Assembly (NCBI GenBank): GCA_037013495.1
Contig: CM072812.1
Coordinates: forward strand, 36,988,001-37,052,000
Direction: 5' to 3'
DNA from: Hippophae tibetana
Lineage: Eukaryota > Streptophyta > Magnoliopsida > Rosales > Elaeagnaceae
Length of the DNA: 64,000 nt
Within the stretch, counting starts at the first letter, position 1; the number at the start of each line of letters is the position of its first letter. The position numbers were made by a program, and so were the translations under genes. The notes beneath the pieces are model-generated. The model saw only the letters and a program-made list of their open reading frames with translations, was not told where the DNA came from and did not search any database. Shown one piece after another: positions 1 to 9,681 of the stretch.

Positions 1-99
1 CAATTATAATGTAACAATAAACATAAAGGACATATGAGCTCGTAGGGATGCCCGAATCCATAGTCTACATGCCAACTTACTAGTTAATATGAAGCCTAT

Positions 100-830
100 A
101 GTTTGTTCTGGTCATGAAAACACAGTTGTTGTCCACAAATTGAGGAAAATCCTAGATAAATTGGTGGAACCATCAAGCAACATCATTGATTACAATGTCA
201 GATATAATGGAATCACTTATGAGGTGACCACAAGTTTTAAAGATATTTAAAAATATTCTTTGAAACTGGTTTACAAAGACACGTTATTAATTGGACATTC
301 AATGGTGAATACTTTGTTAGCAATGAAGGGGCACAATGGATCTTACAAAACTGCTCAGTCTGGTGATTCTCTCAGTCTAGTGATTGGTATTGCAATACTT
401 CACAAACATCACCATAATGGATCTTACCACACTGCTCTTTGCATTCTTGCCAAGAGACTTCTATCGAAGGAGATACAATAGTTAAGAAACGGTCATGACA
501 CTATTGAAGAAGCAAGAACTATAATAGAGTTGGCCTTCTTAAATATCACTCATGGACATGAGTTCGGTGCCCCACTTTCAATGGTGCGTAAAAAACTACT
601 CATAGTCTTGAGTGAGAGTGGAAAATTTTCCTCCATCACCAATGATGTTTCCATAGTAAGGTGATATGATTCTAACTTATCACATGTGTTTCCTATGTCT
701 TCCGATGATCAAGCTCTCTCTAAAGCCAAAAAAGGAGGTAAATAATAAAAAGGTTCATTTTGCTTGGACTCAATTATCAGAGTTACATTCTTGCTTTAAG
801 AAAGAATTGCTTGGGGCATTTTTCAATGAA
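100..830 (+). pseudogene. Small RNA degrading nuclease (SDN)-like 3'-5' exonuclease, intronless broken copy
   Basis: The three forward frames together read like the exonuclease core of plant SDN proteins (DEDDh, REXO1-related family), which trim small RNAs in the nucleus. Recognisable pieces in order are DKLVEPS (about 150-175), [12 protein letters not shown] (about 190-220), LIGHS (about 288), LAKRLLSKEIQ (about 446-478), NGHDTIEEAR (about 489-518), a stretch ending in VRKKLL (about 580-600) and VHFAWTQLSELHSCFKKE (about 750-807). The last His-Asp pair of the DEDDh set would lie in NGHDTIEEAR. These pieces are contiguous without introns, whereas family genes normally have introns, so a processed copy is likely. 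It is broken by stops near 248, 480 and 663 and by a frameshift near 730, and carries an 82-bp offset internal duplication (335-356 and 416-437). No N-terminus is visible, either because it lies outside the window or was never copied. Confidence 0.7.
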
Positions 831-899
831 TTTAAGGAGGCTCGAGTAGTGCAGGATCCTGAAAGTTCAAAAAATTCACTTGGACCTTGTCATGAGACA

Positions 900-1103
900 A
901 GTGTTGGTGGAATTCCAAGAAGACCCTAAGTTTTTCCAGAGGGAACAATTTAGTGATAGAGTTGATTATAGTTAGGCTGATGGCCTCAAGGTACATACTG
1001 TTGAATTTATGACTGATATGATGATAAGTAATAACACTCATCTTTTTTTATCCCACCTTACCTAGCTTCATCCTTGAGGACAAAGATTATAAAGGAGGAT
1101 AAT
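900..1103 (+). mobile_element. 3' end of a Ty3/gypsy pol region (decayed)
   Basis: The last codons before the LTR read FILEDKDYKGG followed by TAA (about 1061-1101). A phrase of the type F-x-LEDK-x4-GG-stop is the usual carboxy end of plant Ty3/gypsy polyproteins. The sequence just upstream (about 900-1060) has stops in all frames and gives no domain. The GGAGGA run at about 1094-1099 is the likely polypurine tract. The rest of the element is absent, so this is a 3' truncated relic joined to the exonuclease pseudogene. Confidence 0.55.
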
Positions 1104-1390
1104 TGATATGTATAGATACGGCTATGGGCTACTAGTGGGCGCATCGCCTAGTAGATGTGGCACATGGGCACAAGGGCGTAGGACGTGGGAGCAAGGCACA
1201 TGAGGTAGGCTAAATGCATTAGTGGGGACCATTGAATTGAGCTATAGATTTTAGAATTAGTTAGACTTGTGTAATGATATATATAGCTAGAGAATTGTGG
1301 GAAGGAAGATATCAGAAAATATATGAAATCAGCTCCTCCTTACCTCTGTTGTCTTCTTTCCCAACCCCTCTAAAATTTCTACTCATATCA
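1104..1390 (+). repeat. 3' LTR of the Ty3/gypsy relic, 287 bp
   Basis: The segment starts TGATATG just after a polypurine tract and ends CATATCA, a perfect 7-bp terminal inverted repeat with the TG...CA ends of an LTR. No second LTR is visible, so no target duplication can be checked. LINE-derived sequence follows directly. Confidence 0.6.
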
Positions 1391-1424
1391 GATATGTATA
1401 ATCTCTGTTTCTTATGTCGACTTG

Positions 1425-1591
1425 GTAAACAGATCCCCCTTAAAATAGTTTAAATCAATGAGAGAAATCTATGAAGGTGATCATATGTCCACTTTTTTAT
1501 TTCTATTTTGTGCGGAAGGTTTCTTTGCTCTCACTAGAAAGAAACAAATTGATGGGGTAATTAGGGGACTCCCAAGTTCCCATTGAGTTCT
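1425..1591 (+). mobile_element. LINE fragment: reverse transcriptase block
   Basis: The frame at about 1458-1570 reads EGDHMSTFLFLFCAEGFFAL, matching the plant non-LTR reverse transcriptase phrase GDPLSPYLFLLCAEGxSAL. It is followed by a GVIRG-like segment also usual there. The fragment lies between the gypsy LTR and a solo copia LTR. The zinc-binding and RNase H parts of a LINE on the same strand lie at 2621-3077 and 5256-5600. About 1.3 kb normally lies between this block and the zinc-binding domain, so an internal deletion must have occurred. Confidence 0.65.
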
Positions 1592-2615
1592 TGTAAAACC
1601 CATGTGGTTTCATGGCCCATGGAGAAAGAAAGGGCAATTTTTTTTCCATTTCATTGCATCATTAATAAACCCATATAGGGTTGGTTGGAAGAGAACAAAA
1701 TTTGCAGCTAGGGGTGTCCAAAAACCAGACCGAACTAGATTAAACCAGAAAACTATACTTAATTGGACCGAACAGTTTTATAAATCAAACGTTCTGGTCC
1801 GATTTGTATTAATTAAAATCATTTTTCAAACGATCCGGTCTAGTTATATTAGTTTTTAAAGTGGTTAAACTTGACCGGACCAGTTTAATAATATATTAAA
1901 ATTTTCATATTATTTCTCACTACAGGTGTCCAAAAACTGGACCGTGGACACCCCTATTTCAAACGGTTTTATAAATCAAACGGTCCAGTCCAGTCCAATC
2001 TAGTTAAATTTTTCCCCTCAAAATCGGACCAAATTGGACCGTGGACACCCCTAGTTGCAGTAGCAAAAATAAAAACAGAAAAGCAAGCTAAATAATTACT
2101 CTCATTTTTTCAGTTTTTCCTTCTCCAGTAAGCCTTCATCAAGTGCTCTGATAGAAGATTTTTTAAGGTCCGATTGACCTAAAATTTTGTAGAAAGGTTC
2201 ATGACTCAAGAATCTTCAATCTGAACGATGGTCTTTGGATTTGGCTCACCGGTTTGGGAAAATCTAGGCCGTGAACAGTGACTACGAAATTGGGTTAGAT
2301 CTCTCCATTTGCTTGAAATAATTGTTAGTTTTCAAAAAGTTGTATTCTTGATTGTTTGCCTCTAGTTTTATCTAGAGAGAACTTTTGTACAATTGTTTCT
2401 TGATAGTAGAAGTTTTGGAGAGGAGTTCCATGGTTTTTTCCTTCCTACATCGAGAAGGTTTTTCCCCGTAAATTGGTTGTGTTGATTTTATGCATGTTTC
2501 ATTTTGAGCTCAATTTATTTGTTTCTTAAAAGATTCACACAAAGAAGGAGAATATGTTTCATTCCACTGTTTAGAGTTTGATTAAGTTAGAATTGATATT
2601 GTAATTCTCCTAACA
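1592..2615 (+). repeat. Solo copia LTR (same family as the LTR at 4553-5255), containing a MITE
   Basis: From about 2100 to 2615 the sequence is a clear reverse complement of the LTR at 4553-5255, ending in the same CTCCTAACA. The part before the MITE is also recognisable (AAACCCATGTG and TCATTAATAAAC). No primer-binding site follows the 3' end, so this is a solo LTR. The flanks GTTCT (1587-1591) and CTTCT (2616-2620) match at four of five bases and may be the target duplication; the 5' boundary is therefore approximate. LINE sequence lies on both sides. Confidence 0.65.
1708..2054. mobile_element. MITE of 347 bp with CTAGGGGTGTCCA ends
   Basis: Perfect 13-bp terminal inverted repeats (CTAGGGGTGTCCA at 1708-1720; TGGACACCCCTAG at 2042-2054) are flanked by TTGCAG on both sides (1702-1707 and 2055-2060). 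The related LTR at 4553-5255 has a single TGCAG at this point and no element, so it acts as an empty site. The inside is rich in GGACCG/CGGTCC blocks and has further copies of the end motif near 1923-1956. TAGGGGTGTC ends are common in plant hAT-like MITEs. An alternative reading is an 8-bp duplication with mismatched edges. Confidence 0.8.
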
Positions 2616-2620
2616 CTTCT

Positions 2621-3077
2621 CGAATAGAGGAAACTTCCATTCGAGAGTTTCTTTTTCATGGTCACATTTGTGGTACTTTAAAGTACCCAATCGTGTCAAA
2701 CTTTTTGCGTGGAAGGTTATTCATAATATCTAACCTACACAAGTGAACCTGGAACAATGAAAAAGTGTTTGTCATGGGTACATGCAATAGATGTGGGAAA
2801 GATTTTGAGACTGAACTCCAAGCCTTGATTAGGTGTTAACTTTTGTGGATCGTATAGAAGACCAGTAATCTTTTTTAGACCATGGTTATCCACCATCAAC
2901 GAAATTTAGGGAATGGATTGCCCAAAGATGACTCTCTATGATAAAGTTGATATGCCTTTGTTCTTTTGTATTTTTTGGACTCTATGGAACGTTAAAAACG
3001 ATCAGGTGTATGGAATCCCTTGAAGGACATCAGTTGGTGGAGTTAGCCAAGTTTATCATATGTACACATAGGGTATG
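2621..3077 (+). mobile_element. LINE fragment: zinc-binding reverse-transcriptase domain (zf-RVT)
   Basis: The forward frames carry a KLFAWKVIHN-like segment (about 2700-2735) and a CNRCGKDFETELQALIRC motif (2783-2836). This is the C-x2-C-x7-H-x4-C pattern of the plant LINE zf-RVT domain with the His replaced by Gln. It continues to an ELAKF-like linker that leads in these proteins to an RNase H domain. The fragment is cut at 3077 by a copia insertion and resumes at 5256. Confidence 0.7.
3073..3077. repeat. Target site duplication GTATG, left copy
   Basis: GTATG sits immediately before the TGTTAGG end of the copia element and recurs at 5256-5260 immediately after its other end. Five bases is the usual copia duplication length. 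Confidence 0.85.
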
Positions 3078-3238
3078 TGTTAGGAGAATCACAATAATAA
3101 TTCAAACTTAATCAAGCTCTAAACACCGGAATTAAACTTATTCTTCTTTGTGTGAATCTTTTAGGAAACAAATAAATAGAGCTTAAAATGAAACATGCAC
3201 AAAATTAACACAAACAATTTACGTGGAAACAACCACGA
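3078..3238 (-). repeat. Truncated 3' LTR of copia A
   Basis: This stretch is a near copy of 4553-4745, starting TGTTAGGAGAATCACAAT, with a short deletion and a break after CCACGACACTC. Coding sequence of the GAG-pre-integrase region follows at once, so the LTR lost its 5' part in the same deletion that removed pol. Confidence 0.8.
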
Positions 3239-3413
3239 CACTCACGTGAGCAAGTCTCTTATGCCACAATTCTGATGTGAGCTCATATGTCACAGCATTA
3301 ATAATACATTTGAAAAGTCTTGCTTGCAGTATATAAAAATTAGAATGCTTATTCTCACGAGCAACAACCATAACACCTTTAGTAAGTTTCCATTGACCAT
3401 TACTAAAGGTATT

Positions 3414-3803
3414 TCAATATCCTTCATCATCAAGTTTACCTGCAGAGATCGAGTTCAAACGAATTTCAGGAATATGCTTTACCCTTCTAAGAATTATCCT
3501 CTTGCCATTATTCATATCCAAACACACATCTCCCATACCAATGACTTTAACCAAGCCATCATTATCCAACTTTACTGTCCAAAAGTCACCAGTTGTATAG
3601 GATGTAAAGAAGTCCTCTTGAGATGTAGCACAAATGGATGCTCCACTATCAATAACCCAACTAATCTCGTGACATGCAACATTGACATCATCTTCATCAT
3701 AAACAACAATAAAGTCTTCTGAACCAGCAGTGGTAACTCGATCATTTTCCTTGCCAACATCACCCTCTTGTTTTTTGTCTTTCTTCTTATTATCCCGCTT
3801 CAA
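3414..3803 (-). pseudogene. Copia A protease region
   Basis: An open frame of 129 codons contains WVIDSGASICAT (about 3620-3660), the DSGAS active site of copia aspartic proteases, followed by a VKVIGMG/HIPEIRLNSISAG stretch typical of the region up to GAG-pre-integrase. It continues the gag frame that ends at a stop just before it. The reading is good but the domain is part of an internally deleted element. Confidence 0.8.
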
Positions 3804-4490
3804 CTATCTACAATATTTCTTGATGTGCCCTTTCATGCCACAGTGATGACATTCAACATTAGAAAACCTATTGGACTTGCTTCTTCCTTTTTCTTTGCTC
3901 TTGAAACCTCTACTTTTACTCCTCTCTCTTCTTTCTATAACCAAAATCTTTGGCTACTGAGAAGACCCATGTGATTTTCTTCTCTTTCCTTAATTCAAAA
4001 CACTACTCTTAGTAAGATCCATGTTGATTACACCATTTGGATCTGAGTTACTTAATGACATTCTAAATGTTTCCCAAGAGTCTGACAATGTACCTAATAA
4101 ACACAACCCTTGAATCTCATCATCAAACTTGATACCCATTCCAGCTAACTGATTGATTATTCCTTGGAATGTATTCAAGTGATCTATCAACGGAGTTCCA
4201 TCTTGGTACCTTAAAGCCATCAAATGCTTTATGAGAAACATTTTATTATTTCCTGTTTTTTGAGCATACAACTCTTCAAGTTTATTCCATAGTGACCGTG
4301 CATGTATTTCTCCACTAATATGATTCAAAACATTATCATCTACCCACAGACTTGTCGATGTAACAAAGTTCATTCTTCTTCAGACAACTTTTCTGGCTTT
4401 TCAGAGGTAAACACCGGTAAATTAAATTATTTGACATAAATGTGATCTTCCCTTTTTCCTTTCCAAGTATGATAATTAGAACCATTCAAA
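3804..4490 (-). pseudogene. Copia A gag with zinc knuckle
   Basis: The frame at 3990-4373 is a UBN2/retrotran gag domain (WNKLEELYAQK, MFLIKHLMALRYQDGTPL, LTKSSVLN-like phrases). A CHHCGMKGHIKKYC zinc knuckle (C-x2-C-x4-H-x4-C) lies at about 3800-3845 with a stop soon after. Gag forms the virus-like particle in copia elements. Stops separate its parts. Confidence 0.8.
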
Positions 4491-4537
4491 ATTTGCTTCC
4501 GTTATTCAACACAAGAAATTCAACAATGATAACTACG

Positions 4538-4549
4538 ACTCTGATATCA
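4538..4549 (-). other. Primer-binding site of copia A (tRNA-iMet type)
   Basis: The minus strand reads TGATATCAGAGT, one base away from the standard TGGTATCAGAG primer site, three bases inside the 5' LTR end at 4553. Confidence 0.75.
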
Positions 4550-4552
4550 CTT

Positions 4553-5255
4553 TGTTAGGAGAATCACAATAAAAATTCGAACTTAATCAAGCTCTAAAAA
4601 GAGGGATTAAAATTATTCTCCTTCTTTGTGTGAATCTTTTAGGAAACAAATAAATAGAGCTTAAAATGAAACATGCACAAAATCAACACAAACAATTTAC
4701 GTGAAAAAATCTTCCCGGTGTAGGAAGGAAACAACCACGACACTCTTTTCTAAAACTTTCACTATCAAGAAACAATTGTACAATAGTTATCTCTAGGTAA
4801 AACTAGAGGCAAAAAAACAACAACATCATCAAGAATACACTTCTTAGAAACTAACAATTATTTCAAGAAAAATGGAGAAATCTAACCCAATTTCGTAGTA
4901 ACTGTTCACGGCTCCGATTTTCCCAAACCGGTGAGACAAATCCAAATCTCACCGTACATATTAAATAGTCTTGAGTCATGAACCTTCCAGCAAAATATCA
5001 GCGTAATCGGAACACAAATAACCTTCCATTAGAGCCCTTGATGAAGGCTTGCCGGAGAGGAAAAATTGAAAGCTTTTCTGCATATTTCTCTTGCTGCTGC
5101 TCTCTTAATTTTCTCTGCAGAATACACACTCAAAAAACACTAAATGAGTTTATTAATGAAGCAATAAAATTAGACAATTGACTCTTCTTATTCTATGAAC
5201 TTTTAAGTCACATGGGTTTCATTTGGGCTCCTTCAAATAAGAGGAAAACCCAACA
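4553..5255 (-). repeat. 5' LTR of copia A, 703 bp
   Basis: On the minus strand it starts TGTTGGG and ends CCTAACA. It is matched by the solo LTR at 1592-2615 (inverted) and by the truncated 3' LTR at 3078-3238. A small open frame at 4978-5181 lies within it and is not a gene. Confidence 0.85.
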
Positions 5256-5600
5256 GTATGATAGATGTAACAAATCAGATTGGGTCCGTGTTATGGAAAC
5301 CTCCACCAGTAGAGTTTTTAAAGCTTAATTGTGATGCTAGTTGGGATGAATGCTCAAGATCTTTAGGCCTTGGAGTTGTGAGAAATGACACTGGTGCAGT
5401 GGTGTTAGCTAGAGCTTTCAAAATGGAAAATATAGAGTTCTATCTACTTGTGGAGCTTTATGCATTGAATGAGGGTGCCAAAATCATCTTTGAGTTGGGG
5501 CTTCCTAATGTTTGCATCGAGGCTTCCTAATGTTTGCATCGAGAGTGATTCTCTAGTGGCCATTAATAAAGTTATTTCTACAAGTTTTGATCGATATTAG
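5256..5600 (+). mobile_element. LINE fragment: RNase H domain
   Basis: The frame from 5258 reads WKPPPVEFLKLNCDASW, then GLGVVRNDTG and a VELYALNEGAKI segment. This is the plant LINE carboxy-terminal RNase H domain, with the first catalytic Asp in NCDAS and the Glu in the ELxAL helix. It continues the LINE broken at 3077. A perfect 22-bp tandem duplication (5499-5520 and 5521-5542) shifts the frame just before the ESDS-like motif. The frame then decays near 5600, where AT-rich DNA begins. Confidence 0.75.
5499..5542. repeat. 22-bp perfect tandem duplication inside the LINE RNase H
   Basis: The unit starting GGCTTCCTAATG occurs twice head to tail with no mismatch. It is not a multiple of three and breaks the reading frame. 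Confidence 0.9.
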
Positions 5601-6061
5601 TTAGGTGCCGTGGGAATGAATTTGTTAAGTATATATATATTATTTACAAGCATGTGTTAATTAGTTAAAGAATATAAATAATTATCGATATTTTAAATTA
5701 AAAAATAAAAATAATTATCAATATTTTAAATAATTTTACTGAACACGTATTAATTTTATAATTTTTTTAAATTAAATATATTTTTAAATAAATATTAAAT
5801 AATAAAAAATATGATTAAATCATAAAAAAAATTATTATAATCAATAGTTATTAGTCAAACACATCCATACTATTTTGTAAGACAATTATAATTATTAGTC
5901 AAATTTTCACAATTGGTCCATGCACATATTTATATATATAAATAAATAAAGGAAAATCAATAGAAAAATTTCTTTTTTATAATTAAAAATATATAAATTC
6001 ATTCACAGAAGATATATTAAAATATAAATCCTTAATTCCTTATATTCATGTCCAATAATAT
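5601..6061. other. AT-rich spacer
   Basis: Short A/T runs and partly repeated AATTATCAATATTTTAAAT-type words are visible. No gene or clear element is seen. Confidence 0.5.
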
Positions 6062-7888
6062 TTAGGATCTTTTAAGATTGAAAATTTTATTGTCCTTCCA
6101 ACGAGACTCCATGTAGTGAGAGTCAGTGCTCTGAGCATAAACACCACATTTTAACTCATGAGAAGTGCCACCACGACCATCTGTCTCTAACTTGAGACTC
6201 CCATCAATATAAACTCTAACTTTAGCAGCATCAACATCATGAATAACATTTAGTCTAAACCATTTGTCATATATGTTTCGTATCAAAACTTGATCTCTGT
6301 AGTAATTTAGAGAGCCTTTATAAACTCTAAGCATTAGGGTTGAGGCATGAGGTGGTGCTGCTCCAAACACTTGCATTATGCAAACACCTGATGTCCCTTT
6401 TGGTACATATACTTATCCTTCAAATTGCCACACACCTGAATAATATGTGTATCCCTATAATTCAGATCCAAGAGTTAGCATGATATCATCAAAATAGTCA
6501 CTGGTTTTTGTTGGTTTCATTTTAATTTAAAATCATTTCTTTAGCTAGTTTTTTTGTCACAAGAAATTTTAATTGGTCCTTTCATTAATTTATTACCAAA
6601 TTTAATCAAACCCCCGACAAAAAAAAAAAAACTCCCAATACTTTTCTTATAAAATCTTAAATGTCCAAAATTATCATTAAATCAATTACTTAAAGGATAT
6701 GATGAAATTTTTTTCTGTTTGTTTTCATAAATTATATATATTAGTCATTTAATTTTGGACATTTTAATTATTCCTTATCAATTTTAATTTTTTTTATTAA
6801 AAAAATTTAAATTGAATCGAATTGAATCATATTGGTAAATATTTAATAAGCATTTTTTAAAATGGGATGATAAATGTAACGTAATGTTAATGTTAAATAT
6901 AATAAAATTTTCTTATTTTCTATTTCAATTTGATGGAAAGGATAGTTCAAATACATCTAGGCCTTAATTTCAGATGTATTTTTGTTTTCCTTTTTCACGT
7001 GTTTATCTTCCTTAATTTAGAAAATTTAAGTGTATAACAATAAAAAATTCAAATCTAAAACAACAAAGCATTAAAAGAGGAACAAAAACCAGCAATGAAG
7101 AGATATGGATTTGTAAAAAAGAGTCTACCAATAACAAATTATAATAAAATAAATGTCTTTTTTCTTTTGTTATAAACATTATTTTTATCAAAATAATAAT
7201 TAAAATAATTTTGATTTTTTTTTTGGATTTGAAGAAATATATACAATAATATACATTATTAATTAGAACACGTCAAATCCTTAGCACCATTTTGTACCAA
7301 ATTTTATAACAAATTTTTTCATTATTTTGGTGCAAAAATTACACCAAATTTTTACTCATCTTTGATATATGACACTAAATATTATATTAATTTTTGTATT
7401 TAATGCTCAATTTTAATTTATTATATGTAATAAAAAATTTAATAATATTTTTAAAGCTTTTTTTTTTCCTAAAACAAATGGCCTGTGAATAGTCTTGTGA
7501 CAAATTTATGTGGTTGTGTAGTATGTAAACATTTATTTTATAAAAAGAAATAAAAAAAAAGTAGTCCATGAGGATGAAGATAGATCGCTGGCTGTTTTGT
7601 GAAGGCATGCATAATTACCTCAATGGCAATCTCAGTACGAGGTTTGGTATGACTGGTTGGAGTGTGGGGTTTGTCTGTGGAGTAAACCCAGCAGCTGTGA
7701 GTTCCATCATTGAAGCTATAACGCTGGTCTTCAGGCACATCATAAGGCTTCTGAATTCGATAGTATGATTCATTGAAAGGAAGGGACACAAATCCTTGTG
7801 TAGGATCAACAGCAAGTACTGGACTAATTAGCTGATAATTAGAGCTAATACACAAGCAATAAGCTAGCAAGTAAATAAAGAATGTCAT
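6062..7888 (-). pseudogene. Citrate-binding-protein-like gene (alginate-lyase-2 fold), two exons, one in-frame stop
   Basis: Exon 1 is 7888-7619 and exon 2 is 6454-6062; the donor GAG|GTAAT and acceptor TATAG|GGATAC join in phase 0 and give 220 codons, the usual length. The start is a hydrophobic signal peptide (residues about 1-26), followed by DPTQGFVSLPFNESYY, PYDVPEDQRYSF, CWVYSTDKPHTPTSHTKPRTE and in exon 2 SGVCIMQVFGA, YYRDQVLIRNIYDKWFRLNV, GRGGTSHELKCGVYAQ and SHYMESRW. These are typical of Hevea citrate-binding protein and relatives, which are exported and related to polysaccharide lyase 7. Codon 104 is TAA (6415-6413), where the family has Tyr or another residue, so the product would stop before most of the fold. 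Everything else is clean, so this is either a young pseudogene or a sequence error. The intron (about 1.16 kb) holds a repeat shared with 11807-11833. Confidence 0.85.
7260..7445. repeat. Second copy of the AT-rich MITE-like repeat, in the citrate-binding-like intron
   Basis: GCACCATTTTGTACCAAATT and TTTGGTGCAAAAATTACACC words and a 27-bp identity (7409-7435) link it to 11560-12000. Ends are not defined. Confidence 0.4.
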
Positions 7889-7989
7889 GATTCTTTTTTT
7901 TTTTTAAGGGAGGAACGAAAGAGCACAAGTGCTTATTCAATTAGTTTCTATGGGAAGGTTTTGATGGATCGATGTAAAAGATTTTAAGG

Positions 7990-7997
7990 TATATATA
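7990..7997 (-). promoter_or_regulatory. TATA box of the citrate-binding-protein-like gene
   Basis: TATATATA lies about 100 bases upstream of the start codon at 7888, the right distance for a plant TATA box with a short leader. Only position and sequence support it. Confidence 0.45.
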
Positions 7998-7999
7998 GT

Positions 8000-9600
8000 T
8001 GAATTTTGCAATCAAATCCTTTATTTTTGATAAAGAAGTAGAGAATTTATATTTTTGGAGTAAAAAATACTATTTTTAAAGCAAACTATTTACTTTACAA
8101 AACTATTATTCTTAAAAGTAGAAACTCTTTGTGACAAAAGTGATTATTATTGTAAAAATAAGATACCCAATAAATATTAAGAATATTATATGATTATCTC
8201 ATTACTTTTATTTTTTATCACCAGGTATGTTCAAATTTTCTTTTTGTTTTTATACATGCATTTAAAAGTATAATTTTTTACGAAAAAGTTATAAATCTAA
8301 GAGGATGTTTGATGATTGAAATATCGTAATATACCTTAAAGAATAAATGTAATGTTAGACTATGATCACTAAATTGGACATATGTTTTATTTTGTATTAT
8401 ATGTTTATATCCAAAACTTTTGAATGATTTTAATTTTAATTCCATGTTAATTCATGATCAAAGTTAAAAACGTAATAAAAAATGAACCACATTCTCATTT
8501 GCTAATTGTTATAGAACGAAGTTACGTACCAAGAACATTTTCTAGATTTCAATTGACAGTGACCTTGACACATTTATTTTACTTAAGGAAGAGTTTTGAT
8601 GGGATCTAATGCATTAGTACCGGTATGATTGCAACCATCATCGTTCTATTCATTTGACTTATAAGTTGGCATCTTCCTTAGAGAATGGTTATGAGTTCCC
8701 AGAAAATCTTTTTCTTGGCATTTTCCAAACCATTCCCTTTTCCAGCATAATTCGTCAAAATAACTCAAAACAACTATGTATGGTGACTGATGAACAATAA
8801 CTAATAGAACATTGACACCTATCACTTGGAGGATCTACCCAATTTTCTCAACTACAAAACCTTATTTGCATAAAAGTCAAAACTTGTTTGACATAGAATT
8901 CACCTGTTGCTGATGTTTTCTTCCCTTCTATTCTATATTCTGAGAATACTTCCAATTTATCATTCTCTCACATAACGTTAACAACTTGTTAGTCCTTATC
9001 CGGATCCAGTATGTGATTATTATAATTTTTTACACATTTTATTGCTGCATTTTTTGTGGTATTTTGGTGTTTCTTTCTTACGCTTCTGGTCGGCTTTAGT
9101 CTTCCCTTGTTATTGTTAACGGTATAAAACATGAAGAGTCACAAATATTGTGACATTGATGAATACAGAACAAGAATCGCACATTTTGACATTGATTAGT
9201 ATAAAACATGAGAGAATAGCGCCTTTGATACTTCAAACTTTCACAATAATATTTTATTTACATTTTGTGGCTAATCAGGTGGTTAAATAGTAAAATTTAT
9301 AATTCTCTTGTTTTAAGTCAAATGTTCGAATCATATTAAATACGATTGATTTTAAAAAAGAAATCAAATTAAAGAATAAAGATGATTTTAATAACTAAAC
9401 TTTTAACACAGAAAAACCAGGCAGGCAAATGAGAAAACAAGACACAAAAGAAGAATGGGTAAGAATAAGCCAGGCAAAAAGATAATAAGAACTGAAAACG
9501 AGGATGATCTCAATTCAATCACATGAAAGAAAAGCACACATATCTAATAATGTTTGACATACATTCCCAACTGAAACTTCTAATTCATATATGATATGCT
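8000..9600. other. Intergenic region without recognised gene
   Basis: Between the two minus-strand genes the DNA is AT-rich with stops in all frames. It would hold the terminator of the dehydrogenase gene and the distal promoter of the citrate-binding-like gene. A short repeated phrase (TATAAAACATGA near 9123 and 9201) is the only structure noted. Confidence 0.4.
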
Positions 9601-9681
9601 ATATATATAGTCTAGCATCTCAAATTTATTTTAGTACGGTGTTCCAAAATGTTGTTTTAGAGCCTACGCATCATAAGTAAT

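Larger units (their letters stand above)
3078..5255 (-). mobile_element. Internally deleted Ty1/copia element (copia A), minus strand
   Basis: The ends are TGTTAGG and CCCAACA, flanked by the GTATG duplication. In element orientation it holds a full 703-bp 5' LTR (4553-5255), a tRNA-iMet primer site, gag with a zinc knuckle, protease and the start of the GAG-pre-integrase domain (LWHKRLAH-like, near 3250). It then jumps straight into the last about 160 bp of the 3' LTR (3078-3238). Integrase, reverse transcriptase, RNase H and most of the 3' LTR are missing. It lies inside a LINE between the zf-RVT and RNase H domains. Its LTR family is the same as the solo LTR at 1592-2615. Confidence 0.85.

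Noticed and set aside
1602..1859. 85-codon plus-strand frame
   Set aside because: Runs across a solo LTR and into a MITE; no family resemblance.
7538..7618. Carboxy tail continuing the citrate-binding-like exon 1 reading frame
   Set aside because: This is read-through into the intron after the GT donor at 7618-7617; exon 2 continues the family sequence at 6454.
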